Assembly: GCA_010672965.1 (NCBI GenBank)
Contig: JAAHFN010000022.1
Span: 62,001 to 126,000 of the forward strand
DNA: 64,000 nucleotides
Source of the DNA: Oscillatoria sp. SIO1A7
GTDB taxonomy: Bacteria > Cyanobacteriota > Cyanobacteriia > Cyanobacteriales > Laspinemataceae
Direction of reading: 5' to 3'
In this document: piece after piece, positions 28,069-36,344 of the stretch
Layout: each line of letters begins with the position of its first letter
Numbering within the stretch: the first letter of the stretch is position 1
Program-made: the position numbers and the translations under genes
Notes under the pieces: generated by a model
Database searches by the model: none
What the model was told of the DNA's origin: nothing
What the model saw: only the letters and a program-made list of their open reading frames with translations

Positions 28069-28264
28069 TTTCCCGTAGAACGGGCGTCTCGCCGGTTCCA
28101 AAACAAAGGTAGGCGCTCCGCCCGTCCTACGAATTGGGTAATTTATTTCAAATCCGGTTATCGCCCTAAAAAAGCTTTCCCATAGGACGGGCGTCTCGCC
28201 GGTTCCAAAACAAAGTTAGGCAGGGACAAGCGCTCCGCCCGTCCTACGAATTGGGTAATTTATT
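28069..28264. repeat. Tandem pair of the GTAGGACGGGCG repeat
   Basis: Two units of about 105 bases (28069-28175 and 28177-28264) share CGGGCGTCTCGCCGGTTCCA and GCCCGTCCTACGAATTGGG. The second carries an extra CAGGGACAAG. Related single copies lie at 35769-35880 and 45985-46090. Confidence 0.85.
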
Positions 28265-28278
28265 TGTTGGAATTTCCT

Positions 28279-28376
28279 AAGTGTAATTTACAAGCGTAAG
28301 GGCGACAGCATCCGCGAGACTATCTAGGCTCTCCGAACGACAACCTCCGTAGGGATGCTTCGCCCTCAAATTAATA
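28279..28376. mobile_element. TATAGCG-type element remnant
   Basis: AGGGCGACAGCATCC and GGGATGCTTCGCCCT, the inner inverted pair of the 150-bp family, are preserved, in the reverse orientation. The termini are lost. Confidence 0.7.
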
Positions 28377-28578
28377 CTTTTAATTCCCCAGCAATACCTC
28401 CGGGTAAATACCATAAGGTAAGTCTCCAGTCCATATCCCGCCAAAACAGAAAGACGCGCTGCCCGTTGCCTAGGAGCATACCAGTCTTGCAATTTTAAGC
28501 AAAAGGCGCGACTTTAGCTGACTGCTGACTGCTGACTACTAATAGCTTACTGCTATTTTATTTTTTTTTAAGAAAAGT

Positions 28579-28606
28579 TTGACAATCTAAAAACTGATGC
28601 TATACT
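28579..28606 (+). promoter_or_regulatory. Sigma70-type promoter
   Basis: TTGACA (28579-28584), a 16-base spacer and TATACT (28601-28606) lie 66 bases before the ATG of the small split gene. It is a consensus-grade vegetative promoter. Confidence 0.75.
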
Positions 28607-28671
28607 GAGAGAGAGCAAAGAAAAAGAGGGCATTTAGCCCCCCGATCGACTACAAAAAGGAATATCAAATT

Positions 28672-28899
28672 ATGGCTAATTCTAGCTGGTCGTTAGACTA
28701 CCTAACCGTCAATACCGACAGCAACATCGAGGCTCGTGGCAGCCTCACCCGAGAGCAAATTCTGGTGCTGGGCTGGTTCATCTTTTAATCGAAGGACCGC
28801 AGCTATAGCAAGATGGCGCGGGACTGCAGCCTTACAATGGACCAGTGCGAGACAGCGGTGGAAGAGTTGATGGAGCTAAATATAATTAGCTTCCGCTAA
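28672..28899 (+). pseudogene. Small gene of 75 codons split by one in-frame TAA
   Basis: The frame reads MANSSWSLDYLTVNTDSNI and on to LTREQILVLGWFIF, then TAA (28786-28788), then SKDRSYSKMARDCSLTMDQC and a helical end ELMELNIISFR. Base composition and amino-acid character do not change across the stop. AAGGA lies ten bases before the ATG, a strong promoter is upstream and a GC-rich terminator follows, so the unit looks like a real, well-expressed gene. The sequence suggests a small helical, possibly winged-helix-like protein. I do not recognise it. Either the TAA is a recent nonsense change or it is read through. Confidence 0.65.
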
Positions 28900-28921
28900 A
28901 CGAGCAGAGCGATTAGCACCA

Positions 28922-28952
28922 ACCCGGGCTCCTCTCGGAGTCCGGTTTTTTG
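28922..28952 (+). terminator. Rho-independent terminator
   Basis: CCGGGCTCC TCTC GGAGTCCGG is followed directly by TTTTTT, 25 bases after the stop of the small gene. One G-T wobble is in the stem. Confidence 0.85.
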
Positions 28953-28966
28953 CTTAAATCCTATTA

Positions 28967-29111
28967 TATAGCAATTCTCAAATTGATGTGAGGCTTCTGG
29001 GGCCCGCGCATCCCAGTACCGAAATTACCGTTTGGAGCTAAGAGATAGTCTTGGGGATGCTGTCGCCCCTACGCCCCGATCTTTCATTACACTTATTTGA
29101 GAAACGCTATA
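28967..29111. mobile_element. TATAGCG-type element, copy B
   Basis: It is 145 bases from TATAGCAATTCTCAAAT to ATTTGAGAAACGCTATA, with the inner GCATCCCA / GGGGATGCTGTCGCCCC pair. Confidence 0.82.
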
Positions 29112-29223
29112 GCGCTACGCGAAAGTCAAAAGTCTCAAGGTAATAAGTCAAAAGTAATCTCTGAGTAAGGAACGAGCGTTTATAAATGTCTTAACTCATT
29201 TGCGTAGTGCTATATAACCGCAA

Positions 29224-29511
29224 TATAGCGGTTCTCAAATTGATGTCATATTTCTCGGGCGAAGCGGGCCCGCGCATCCCATTACGGAAATTTCCGTTAT
29301 ACAGCCGAGATGGTTGCTCTTGTTGCTGTCGCCCCTACGTTTTTTCTTCGTTACACTAATTTGAGAAACGCTATAGCGGTTCTCAAATTGATGTAAGGTT
29401 TCTGGGCGAAGCATCCCAATACCGAAATTTCCGTTATACAGCAAAAATGATCAAGGGGGATGCTGTCGCCCCTACCCTATCGTTTATTACACTAATTTGA
29501 GAAACGCTATA
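29224..29511. mobile_element. Two TATAGCG-type elements head to tail (copies C and D)
   Basis: Copy C (29224-29375) and copy D (29372-29511) share a single TATA at the junction, so one inserted exactly at the terminal TA of the other or arose by duplication. Both have near-perfect ends TATAGCGGTTCTCAAAT and ATTTGAGAAACGCTATA. Between copies B and C (29112-29223) nothing is recognisable. Confidence 0.85.
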
Positions 29512-29678
29512 GGATTGATTTTTGACAGGACTGACGCAAAAGATAGTGTGGGGAGAGAGGGGAGAGGGGGGAGAATTTTCACTTCTAGTCCTTCCCACCC
29601 TTGCCCAATGCCCAATACCCAATTCCCAATTCCCTATTCCCCAATGTATAGACGTATATAATTAAGGAGAAAAAACTA

Positions 29679-30266
29679 ATGACAGCAGCTAAAACGAGAC
29701 TATTGGCGGCGATCGCGGGCAAAAATCGCGGCTTGCTAGCAAAAGAAATTGACAGACAAGTGATTCGCGATGCTATAGATCGTCTCGAAGATGAAAACCC
29801 CACGGCAAGACCTACGGAAGCTACCGAACTGCTGGGGGGTGATTGGCGATTGCTATATACGACGGCGATGGAATGGTGGAATGTAGAAATACCGCCTTTA
29901 GTAAAGCTGGGACAAGTGTATCAATGCATCCGATTCCAAACTGGCAAATTTTACAACATTGCCGAAATTTCTGGCTTGCCCTATTTGGATGGTATTTTCA
30001 GCGTATCTGCCCAGTTCGAGCCCCTGTCCGAACGCCGTATTAGCGTAGCATTTCAGCGCAGTATAGTAGGTCTGCAAAATCTCATTGATTATCAATCTCC
30101 AGTAGAGTTTGTCGATCGCCTGGAAGCAGGACAAAAGTTTAATGCGATCGATCTGCCAGCCGATGCCCGCGACCAAAATAACTGGCTGGATACGACTTAT
30201 CTCGATGAAGATTTGCGAATTGGGCGGGGCAACCGGGGCAATTTGTATATATTGACCAAAGTTTAA
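29679..30266 (+). CDS. Plastid-lipid-associated (fibrillin) family protein
   Basis: The 195-residue protein belongs to the PAP/fibrillin family, peripheral proteins of thylakoids and plastoglobules that bind lipids or quinones in a lipocalin-like barrel. Visible family marks are the helical N-terminus (TRLLAAIAGKNRGL), the block LLGGDWRLLYTTAMEW, and the C-terminal WLDTTYLDEDLRIGRGNRGN and LYIL ending, which is the strongest signature. Length matches cyanobacterial members. An AAGGAGAAA site precedes the ATG by about seven bases. It follows a CCCAATTCCC heptamer array (29585-29640) and is monocistronic. The precise ligand is unknown. Confidence 0.92.
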   Translation: MTAAKTRLLAAIAGKNRGLLAKEIDRQVIRDAIDRLEDENPTARPTEATELLGGDWRLLYTTAMEWWNVEIPPLVKLGQVYQCIRFQTGKFYNIAEISGLPYLDGIFSVSAQFEPLSERRISVAFQRSIVGLQNLIDYQSPVEFVDRLEAGQKFNAIDLPADARDQNNWLDTTYLDEDLRIGRGNRGNLYILTKV

Positions 30267-30280
30267 TTTCGGGAATTGGG

Positions 30281-30320
30281 AAGAGCGGAAGAGCGGAAGA
30301 GCGGAAGAGCGGAAGAGCGG
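30281..30320. repeat. Five tandem 8-mers AAGAGCGG
   Basis: Exact tandem repetition of AAGAGCGG just after the fibrillin stop codon, running into GGGCATTGGGC heptamers. Confidence 0.85.
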
Positions 30321-30402
30321 AATTGGGCATTGGGCAAAAAAGCTCTCAGCTATTGCTGCCGCGTTGGGCTATCGCTTGGGCAGCAAGAGCTGCTTTTAGC
30401 TC

Positions 30403-30543
30403 TATAGCGGTTCTCAAATTGATACGATCTTCCACCGGCGTTGCATCCCAATACTATAACTCTCCTTCTACAGCCCAGAGAGTCGCTCTTGTTGCTGTCG
30501 CCCCTACACCTTCACTTAATACAGTTATTTGAGAACCGCTATA
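30403..30543. mobile_element. TATAGCG-type element, copy E
   Basis: It is 141 bases with ends TATAGCGGTTCTCAAATTG and TTATTTGAGAACCGCTATA. The ends are perfect complements over 17 bases; the interior has diverged more than in other copies. Confidence 0.82.
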
Positions 30544-30635
30544 GCTGACTGCTGAGAGCCGATCGCTGACCGCTATCGCTTGGGAAGAGCGGAATTGGTA
30601 GAGGACAGGCGGGATGCCTGTCCTACGGGAGGAAG

Positions 30636-31241
30636 CTAACTGGGGACTTTCATGCCGCGCAGAACTGCAGGCCGCTGTGCTACTGTTTCTACCCAGCGTT
30701 TTAAATTGGGGCGATCGTCTAGAGTTAAACCTTGGAACTTATAAATCGCCACCCAAGGATAGGTTGCGATATCGGCAATCGAGTAGGAACCACAGATAAA
30801 TTCGCGGTCTGCAAGCTGCCGGTCTAAGACATCATAAAGCCGCAATGTTTCTTTTGTATAGCGATCGATAGCGTAGGGAACTTCTTCGGATGCAAAGCGT
30901 TTAAAATAGGTTAACTGACCAAACATCGGTCCGACACTAGCCATTTGGAACATGAGCCACTCGATAACTTCAAATCGCTCTTTTTGGTCGCTAGGAATAA
31001 GTTGTCCAGTTTTTTCAGCCAGATATATAAGTATGGCACCGGACTCAAACACTGTGATATCGGTTTCTCGGTCGATAATTGCGGGAATTTTGCTATTGGG
31101 ATTAATTGCCACAAACTCTGGAGTAAATTGCTCTCCTTTTCTGATGTCTATCTTATGGGCGTTGTAAGGAAGGCCCAGTTCTTCCAAGAGGATGGAAACT
31201 TTGCGTCCGTTAGGAGTAGCGAAGGTATAGAGGTCAATCAT
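30636..31241 (-). CDS. Glutathione S-transferase
   Basis: It is a 201-residue soluble GST. The N-terminal thioredoxin fold (1-80) starts [20 protein letters not shown], and the glutathione-contacting NPNSKIPAI (cis-proline) and [10 protein letters not shown] segments are clear. The all-helical C-terminal domain (90-200) has the N-capping [10 protein letters not shown] motif. The start sequence resembles the YfcG/Ure2p-like Nu class, where Thr/Asn near residue 9-11 activates glutathione, with peroxidase or disulphide reductase activity. The substrate is not predictable. It is monocistronic, convergent with the fibrillin gene. Confidence 0.92.
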   Translation of the reverse strand: MIDLYTFATPNGRKVSILLEELGLPYNAHKIDIRKGEQFTPEFVAINPNSKIPAIIDRETDITVFESGAILIYLAEKTGQLIPSDQKERFEVIEWLMFQMASVGPMFGQLTYFKRFASEEVPYAIDRYTKETLRLYDVLDRQLADREFICGSYSIADIATYPWVAIYKFQGLTLDDRPNLKRWVETVAQRPAVLRGMKVPS

Positions 31242-31700
31242 AATAGTGTAGTTTTAGCCGATTGTAGCAGGGCATCGAGTTTTAAGTTTTAAGTTTTAAG
31301 TTTTAAGTTTTTAATTTTAAGTTTTAAGTTATCAATTTTATATATGCAACTTCAGATGTCGAGCATTTTAAGTTTTGTAATTATGAGTTGCGGTTCGATT
31401 ATGTGCAACTGAGAAGTTTACCTGTAACTTTTGGCCCCATTGTTCCAACTGAAAACTCAAAATCTAAAACTTAAACCTTTAAAAGGTCCCATAAACCATG
31501 CCCTAAATTCAAGTATCGTGTTACCATTTGTTTGGTGGCAGATTGCATGGCTAATAGCAGCCAGGTTAATTTGGCTAACCGCTTTTCAAGCTATTTTAGG
31601 GAGGATGGGGAATTCCCGAGCTAGTTAATCGGCCTCCGGCAACTCCCCGCACTGCCCAATTCTCCAGTTTTCTGGTGCATGCTACGGTAAGGAGCGATCG
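31242..31700. other. Gene-free stretch with TTTAAG arrays
   Basis: Tandem AAGTTTTAAGTTTT repeats (31279-31330) lie in the 5' flank of the GST gene. An AAAACTCAAAATC partner is at 31450-31465. No coding frame is convincing. Confidence 0.65.
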
Positions 31701-33497
31701 ATGAAACTAGATGAAGTTGTCCGTAAACTAGAACAAAATGCCAATATCGCAAGAATAAAAAAGCTGATTTATTTTACTTGCTATGGCACTTGGGAAAGCG
31801 ATACGCAGATTATAGATAGTTTAAGTACGCGGGAGTTAGTCGAGAGTTTATTAAGTTTAAATCTCAGCATACCAGAGCTTAGAATAGTCCTTAATAATAT
31901 CGTCCAGAAGCTGAATAAATCTCATGAATACTCTAAGGTGGCGGATGGGATTATAAGCGAAGTAGTGAAGCTATATCCCGATGAGGAGGATAGCACGCAC
32001 CCGATGTTAATGTACGATCCAATGGAGGATGCGACTAAGCCAGACAGTTCGGTAGAAGAAGTAGAGCAATTGTTTGCTGGCGAATCTAGAGGAGCCGATC
32101 GCAAGGTAGTGCCAGAGAAGGATGAGTGGTTTGATGCAAGACTGAAACTGATGCAAAAAACCACGCCACTCAGGGCAAAAATACTGATTTTTTCGACTCT
32201 TTACCATGAATTTTCTTTTGGCGAGCGAGACTGGTCGCTGCTGAAAAAGAAAGGACTATCCGACCTCCTCCACAAGCTGTCTCATGCCTGCCCAAATCTT
32301 GAAGAGTTGGAAAAAAAGCTGGCAATCCCTGCTAAAAAACTGCCAGGGTCTAGCGAGTATCTTCAGGCAGCTAAGGCGATCGCCAAATATATGAGTCCTT
32401 ATTATGAGAATGAGGAGGAAAGCCAAGTAGAAGAAAAACCAGAGGAAGAAGTTAGGGAGGCTAGGGCAGAACCGGTGCCAGCAGCTAACAAGCGATACGA
32501 TCTGGCGATGGGCAATGACACTCAGAGTTCGCAGATTTCTCCAGTCTATCCTCGGGATGGAAATAATAACGAAAACAGCAAGTCTTGGGGGAACAACGAA
32601 AACAGCAAGTCTTGGAGCATTCCTACTGTTCCAGTTCGGCAATTAGCAAACAAGGACTCTAGCGAACTAGACTCTAGGTCGAGGGCTCCAGTAGCAGAAG
32701 AATCGACCTATTTAGATGGAGCCAGTACAACAAATAGTAATAGGCTTTCGAGTTCCGGATCGGCTCGAAGGCTTAAAATTACAGATGTCCTCAAGCAAAA
32801 ACGGGAACTAGAAGCAGATATCCAAGCTTTGGTCGGTCAAAGTGTCGATCCGGTTATGACGATAATTGAAAATACTTTGACAGATTTGGAAAAGGTGCTA
32901 GACGATCGCCTGCAAGGGGAGGAGATACGCGATCGCGTATCTCGAAAATACCAAGCTCTCAAAGATTGGGTGGCGATCGCTGGGGGTGCTTTGGCTAAAT
33001 ATATGGAAGTCTTGAAGCAAATGGAGCAGTCGGATATCGAGGACCTCGGTAGGGAAGCAAAAGCCGAGGCTCCGCCACCGGAGCCTAAGACCAATGGAGA
33101 CTCAAGCCCAGATTCCCAGGCAGATTCCCAGGCAGATTCCCAGGCAGATTCCCAGCAAGTAAAACAAGCCGATACTACTCCTATTGTGGATGCAGAGCGC
33201 CAGCAGAAGATAATGGAGCTGGCAAAGCAAGGACATCCAAAAGCGATCGCCGCTTTGCTCAATCAATCCCTAAAAAGTCGCGGCATGACTGCGATCGCCC
33301 TCCTCAAGGAAGAATTTCTCCATATTATCCTGGAATCCGACCAAGAACCCAATCGCCAGAAAACCGCCAAGTTCGCGAGCAAAACTTTGCGCGAGTTGAA
33401 CCTCACCTCTATTACAGCGGCCAAAGTTCACTGGCGCAAACCGGGCAAAAAATCCCCAGACTGGAGCCAAGAACTGGAGATAAGTCCGATAGAATAA
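31701..33497 (+). CDS. Cyanobacterial multidomain hypothetical protein with duplicated N-terminal domain
   Basis: The function is not known. Two related helical domains of about 80 residues sit at about 15-92 (RIKKLIYFTCYGTWESDTQI) and about 150-235 (RAKILIFSTLYHEFSFGERD), the second about one third identical by eye. A polar linker (240-350) contains a doubled N-N-E-N-S-K-S-W unit. A coiled-coil domain (365-450) follows, then a DSQA tandem repeat, and last a domain of about 95 residues (AKQGHPKAIAALLNQSLKSR) that I recall at the C-terminus of many cyanobacterial proteins. The ATG at 31701 follows GGAGCGATCG. Signalling or scaffold roles are possible but unproven. Confidence 0.72.
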   Translation: MKLDEVVRKLEQNANIARIKKLIYFTCYGTWESDTQIIDSLSTRELVESLLSLNLSIPELRIVLNNIVQKLNKSHEYSKVADGIISEVVKLYPDEEDSTHPMLMYDPMEDATKPDSSVEEVEQLFAGESRGADRKVVPEKDEWFDARLKLMQKTTPLRAKILIFSTLYHEFSFGERDWSLLKKKGLSDLLHKLSHACPNLEELEKKLAIPAKKLPGSSEYLQAAKAIAKYMSPYYENEEESQVEEKPEEEVREARAEPVPAANKRYDLAMGNDTQSSQISPVYPRDGNNNENSKSWGNNENSKSWSIPTVPVRQLANKDSSELDSRSRAPVAEESTYLDGASTTNSNRLSSSGSARRLKITDVLKQKRELEADIQALVGQSVDPVMTIIENTLTDLEKVLDDRLQGEEIRDRVSRKYQALKDWVAIAGGALAKYMEVLKQMEQSDIEDLGREAKAEAPPPEPKTNGDSSPDSQADSQADSQADSQQVKQADTTPIVDAERQQKIMELAKQGHPKAIAALLNQSLKSRGMTAIALLKEEFLHIILESDQEPNRQKTAKFASKTLRELNLTSITAAKVHWRKPGKKSPDWSQELEISPIE

Positions 33498-33547
33498 GAA
33501 GACAATTAGCTCTCTTGCAGAAGAGCGATCGGCCCTCATTTTAAGCT

Positions 33548-33640
33548 GACCGCTGTAGGGTGTAGGGTGTGGCGGTGGCGGTAGGGTGTAGGGTGTAGGG
33601 TGTAGGGTGTAGGGTAGGGTGTGGCGGTGAGGTGCTCTTG
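33548..33640. repeat. GTAGGGT / GTGGCGGT array
   Basis: Tandem GGGTGTA heptamers with GGCGGT interruptions follow the stop codon of the 598-residue protein. A CACCCTGGGTGTAGGGTG inverted pair continues to 33860. No gene in 33498-33927. Confidence 0.8.
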
Positions 33641-33927
33641 TGTAGGGAAACTTCATACTATTTCCCGACCGCTTTCGGAAGCTGGAAAGTCCTACGGGAA
33701 CTCTGGATTCGGGTTTAAATTGGGAACGATCCCGGTTGTCAAAAAAAACGGTGACAACCCCTCATCACCAACACCCTGGGTGTAGGGTGTTGATTTTGAA
33801 CGGGAAAATTACTGCTATTTTCCCCACACCCGACACCCGACACCCTAAACCCTAGGGTTAAGCTCAAAGACCGAGCGATCGCGCTCCTGCTGAAAGCTTG
33901 AAAGCTGACCGCCGATAGCAATAAATC

Positions 33928-34923
33928 ATGGATGCTAGCGAAATTCTGAAAAGGTATGAGGCAGGAGAAACGCAATTTAAAGGAGTTTCCCTGCGCAACG
34001 TTAATCTCATGGGTGCGGATTTGATTGATGTCAACCTCAAAGAAGCCGACCTTCAAGCGGCGAATTTAATGATGGCTTATCTGAGTCGGGTTAAATTCGG
34101 TCGCTCTAACCTGGCTAATGCAAAACTCTGTGGCGCGAATCTGAATCAAGCCGACCTCAGCGGTGCCAATCTCAGAGATGCAGACCTTCATGGTGCCACT
34201 CTGCAAGGAGCAAATCTTGCTAAGGCCAATTTGGCTTTGGCCAATTTGCTCGATGCCAATCTCATCGATACAGATATGCGCAATATTAATCTCAGCGGTG
34301 CCTGCCTCCGAGGAGCTTGTATGCGCGGTGCCAATTTGCGCTATGAAAGGCGAAATTACGAGCCAGTTAACTTGCGCGGTGCCGACTTGCGCGGTGCAGA
34401 TTTGCGAGGAGTGAACCTCAGCGGTGCGGATTTGACCCGAGCGAATTTAGCAGGAGCAAATATGAAGGAAGCTAACCTACGCGCTGCCAATCTGACTCAG
34501 GCTAAGATAAGCGATGCCAAGCTGGAAGATGCCTCGCTGATAGAAGCAAATTTGACGGAAGCTAATTTCGTAGGGGCTTTTCTCAAGAATGCGAGGCTGG
34601 AACGAGCAAATCTGAGCGATGCAGATTTGACGGCTGTTGATATGTGCGGTGCTTTGTTGGTTGATGCTAAGCTGGCTAAAGCGAATTTGCATCGAGCCGA
34701 TCTAAATAATGCCAACCTAATGAGGGCGAACGTGACTCGCTCCAATCTGAGCGAAGCAAATCTTGAAGGTGCCAATCTGATGTATGTTTACTTTACCAGA
34801 ACAGACCTTCAAGGTGCGAATCTCAGCAATGCCAATTTGACTAATGCCGAAATGAGTACGGCTAATCTATTGGATGCGAATTTGCAAGGAGCGACTATGC
34901 CCGATGGAGAGGTTCAAAGCTGA
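33928..34923 (+). CDS. Pentapeptide-repeat protein
   Basis: The 331 residues are almost wholly A(D/N)LxX repeats (for example ANLNQADLSGANLRDADLHG), which fold as a right-handed quadrilateral beta-helix. A short N-terminal cap (MDASEILKRYEAGETQFKGV) precedes them. One interruption (ANLRYERRNYEPVNLRGADL, about residue 137) bulges from the helix. There is no signal peptide or membrane helix, so it is cytoplasmic. Pentapeptide proteins can mimic DNA (gyrase protection) or assist assembly; cyanobacteria have dozens and nothing here points to a specific role. Confidence 0.93.
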   Translation: MDASEILKRYEAGETQFKGVSLRNVNLMGADLIDVNLKEADLQAANLMMAYLSRVKFGRSNLANAKLCGANLNQADLSGANLRDADLHGATLQGANLAKANLALANLLDANLIDTDMRNINLSGACLRGACMRGANLRYERRNYEPVNLRGADLRGADLRGVNLSGADLTRANLAGANMKEANLRAANLTQAKISDAKLEDASLIEANLTEANFVGAFLKNARLERANLSDADLTAVDMCGALLVDAKLAKANLHRADLNNANLMRANVTRSNLSEANLEGANLMYVYFTRTDLQGANLSNANLTNAEMSTANLLDANLQGATMPDGEVQS

Positions 34924-35092
34924 CTGGTACTAAATTTGCTGCGCAAGTCTCTTACTGCTATGATTAACAGCCGAGTTTGTGGCCCGCAGCAAATCTATGG
35001 CCTGGGGTCGGGTAAGGGACTCTACCTCGACCTTGGCCAGTGGCTATATATAAGTGCAGAAAGTGGAGAAATTTCAGAAAATGCCTCGAAGG

Positions 35093-35121
35093 TTGAAATT
35101 CTAGCAAAATTCTGCTACTAT
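35093..35121 (+). promoter_or_regulatory. Promoter of RNA locus 1
   Basis: TTGAAA (35093-35098), a 17-base spacer and TACTAT (35116-35121). The spacer TTCTAGCAAAATTCTGC resembles the one at locus 2 (63490-63506). Confidence 0.7.
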
Positions 35122-35127
35122 AGCCTT

Positions 35128-35405
35128 ATAGCCTAAAAGAGGGCAAAAAAAAGGGCCACGCCATAATAACGCGACCCTTATCTCAACTAACAAGTCAACT
35201 GTAAGGAAGGAGGTGTTTTCACTCAAAAAATTTCTCTCTGAAAAACCCACGCTGTTAGGGGTAAGCCTTGGACACTGGGCAAATTGGCCATTGGCTTACT
35301 CCAGTAGCAGCGCCAGGTTGGAAGCCCAGCCCAAAATACCGCTGATAGTCGGCAAAGCGGCAGCGGGTTGGCTTCCTATGGGAGAAATTCACTCTAGTTT
35401 TCACC
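35128..35405 (+). ncRNA. Candidate structured RNA, copy 1 (unknown family)
   Basis: It shares ordered blocks with 63519-63811: GGGCCACG, ATAAC.GCGACCC, AAGGAGGT (35207-35214), a 10-bp closing stem (35229-35238 with 35380-35389, one G-U), GGGGTAAGCCTTGGAC, and GGGAGAAATTC.CTC. Inside the closing stem, 35250-35254 pairs with 35361-35365, AACC at 35244 pairs with GGTT at 35366, and 35258-35267 pairs with 35293-35302 (10 bp, one G-U). A 67-codon frame through copy 1 is not kept in copy 2, so protein coding is unlikely. No known RNA class is recognised. Confidence 0.6.
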
Positions 35406-35449
35406 ACTGGCCTTAATAAGGAGGCAGAAGGGCTTAGGAGCAGAGGAGC

Positions 35450-35640
35450 AGAGTAGGGGCAACGTTCAACCCTTCGCTTACTTCGCTTACTGCGCTCTCT
35501 GCGCTCCCTGCGCTCCCTGCGTGGCACTCGCAGGGGCTCGCTTGCACGCGCTCGCTCGCAGGGGCTCGCTTGCACGCGCTCGCACGCGAATGCGCGTCGC
35601 GATCGGAGCGCGACGCGCCAATTCGGCTATTTGCACGCCC
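35450..35640. repeat. GCGCTCCCTGC and CGCTCGCACGCG low-complexity arrays
   Basis: Short tandem and overlapping repeats (TGCGCTCCC twice, CTCGCTTGCACGCG twice). They lie just after RNA locus 1. No coding role. Confidence 0.7.
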
Positions 35641-35768
35641 GGTGGAAACTAGGGGGTAGCACCTCCAAGCTTTTTGTAGATTCTACAACGACTGGCTTTT
35701 GGATGCGCTCCCATGCCGATGGAGGGCTAAGGACCCTGTGCGAAATTAAAAAGTCAAAAGTCAAAAGT

Positions 35769-35880
35769 AATATCAAATCCGGTTAATCGCCCTAAAAAAG
35801 GTTTTCCCGTAGAACGGGCGTCTCGCCCGTTTCAAAACAAGGGCGGGCGGGGATTCTTCAGTTGCCCTTCCTACAGGAAG
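35769..35880. repeat. GTAGGACGGGCG-type repeat, single copy
   Basis: It begins ATATCAAATCCGGTTAATCG and contains CCCGTAGAACGGGCGTCTCG, matching the tandem units at 28069-28264. Confidence 0.7.
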
Positions 35881-35967
35881 TTACAAATTTTGTGGGTAAT
35901 TAACCCGATTCGATCTAAAAATTACAAAGGAGCTTTGAGGCAAAAGAATTTTTACTTTTTACTTTTT

Positions 35968-36149
35968 ATATCAAATCCGGTTAAACAGTTACAGTTTGTA
36001 GGGTTTCCCCGTGCCCGCCCCAGACCAACTGGGGTCGTTCGCGTTGGCTCCGCCTGCGCGCCGAAGGGCGCATAGCGTCTCCGCCCCTGAGAATCGCTCT
36101 TGGGATTGACCCGGAGCTGATTTATGGAACAGCTACGCGGATTTGATAT
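35968..36149. mobile_element. ATATCAAATCCG inverted-repeat element, copy 1
   Basis: It runs from ATATCAAATCCG to CGGATTTGATAT, 182 bases, with inner ACAGTTTGTAGGG, TTCCCCGTGCCCGCCCC and GGGATTGACCC words. Other full copies are at 59000 and 63831, and partial ones at 150 and 63219. Confidence 0.82.
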
Positions 36150-36269
36150 TACTTTTTAATTGCAGTAAGCCTAAACTTTGAACGGAAAAAAACTAATTTT
36201 TTTTTAGGTTCTAACTTATCAGAGCCCCCAAACGCCCGTAATTTAAAAATCATGGCCGATAGCGAGATC

Positions 36270-36304
36270 TAGAAACCCGGGGTTTTGGAAAAGCCGGGTT
36301 TCTA
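36270..36304. repeat. AAACCCGG...CCGGGTTT palindrome
   Basis: TAGAAACCCGGGGTTTTGG pairs with AAAAGCCGGGTTTCTA, about 40 bases before the Uma2-family start. It belongs to the dispersed palindrome family. Confidence 0.8.
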
Positions 36305-36344
36305 ATCTAGAATAAAAAGATAGGCGATCGCGAGGTCTAGACAT

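Noticed and set aside
35213-35416. 67-codon frame MFSLKKFLSEKPTLLGVSLG in RNA locus 1
   Set aside because: GTG abuts the AAGGAGGT with no spacer, and the paralogous locus has a stop after nine codons and an indel. RNA structure explains the conservation better.
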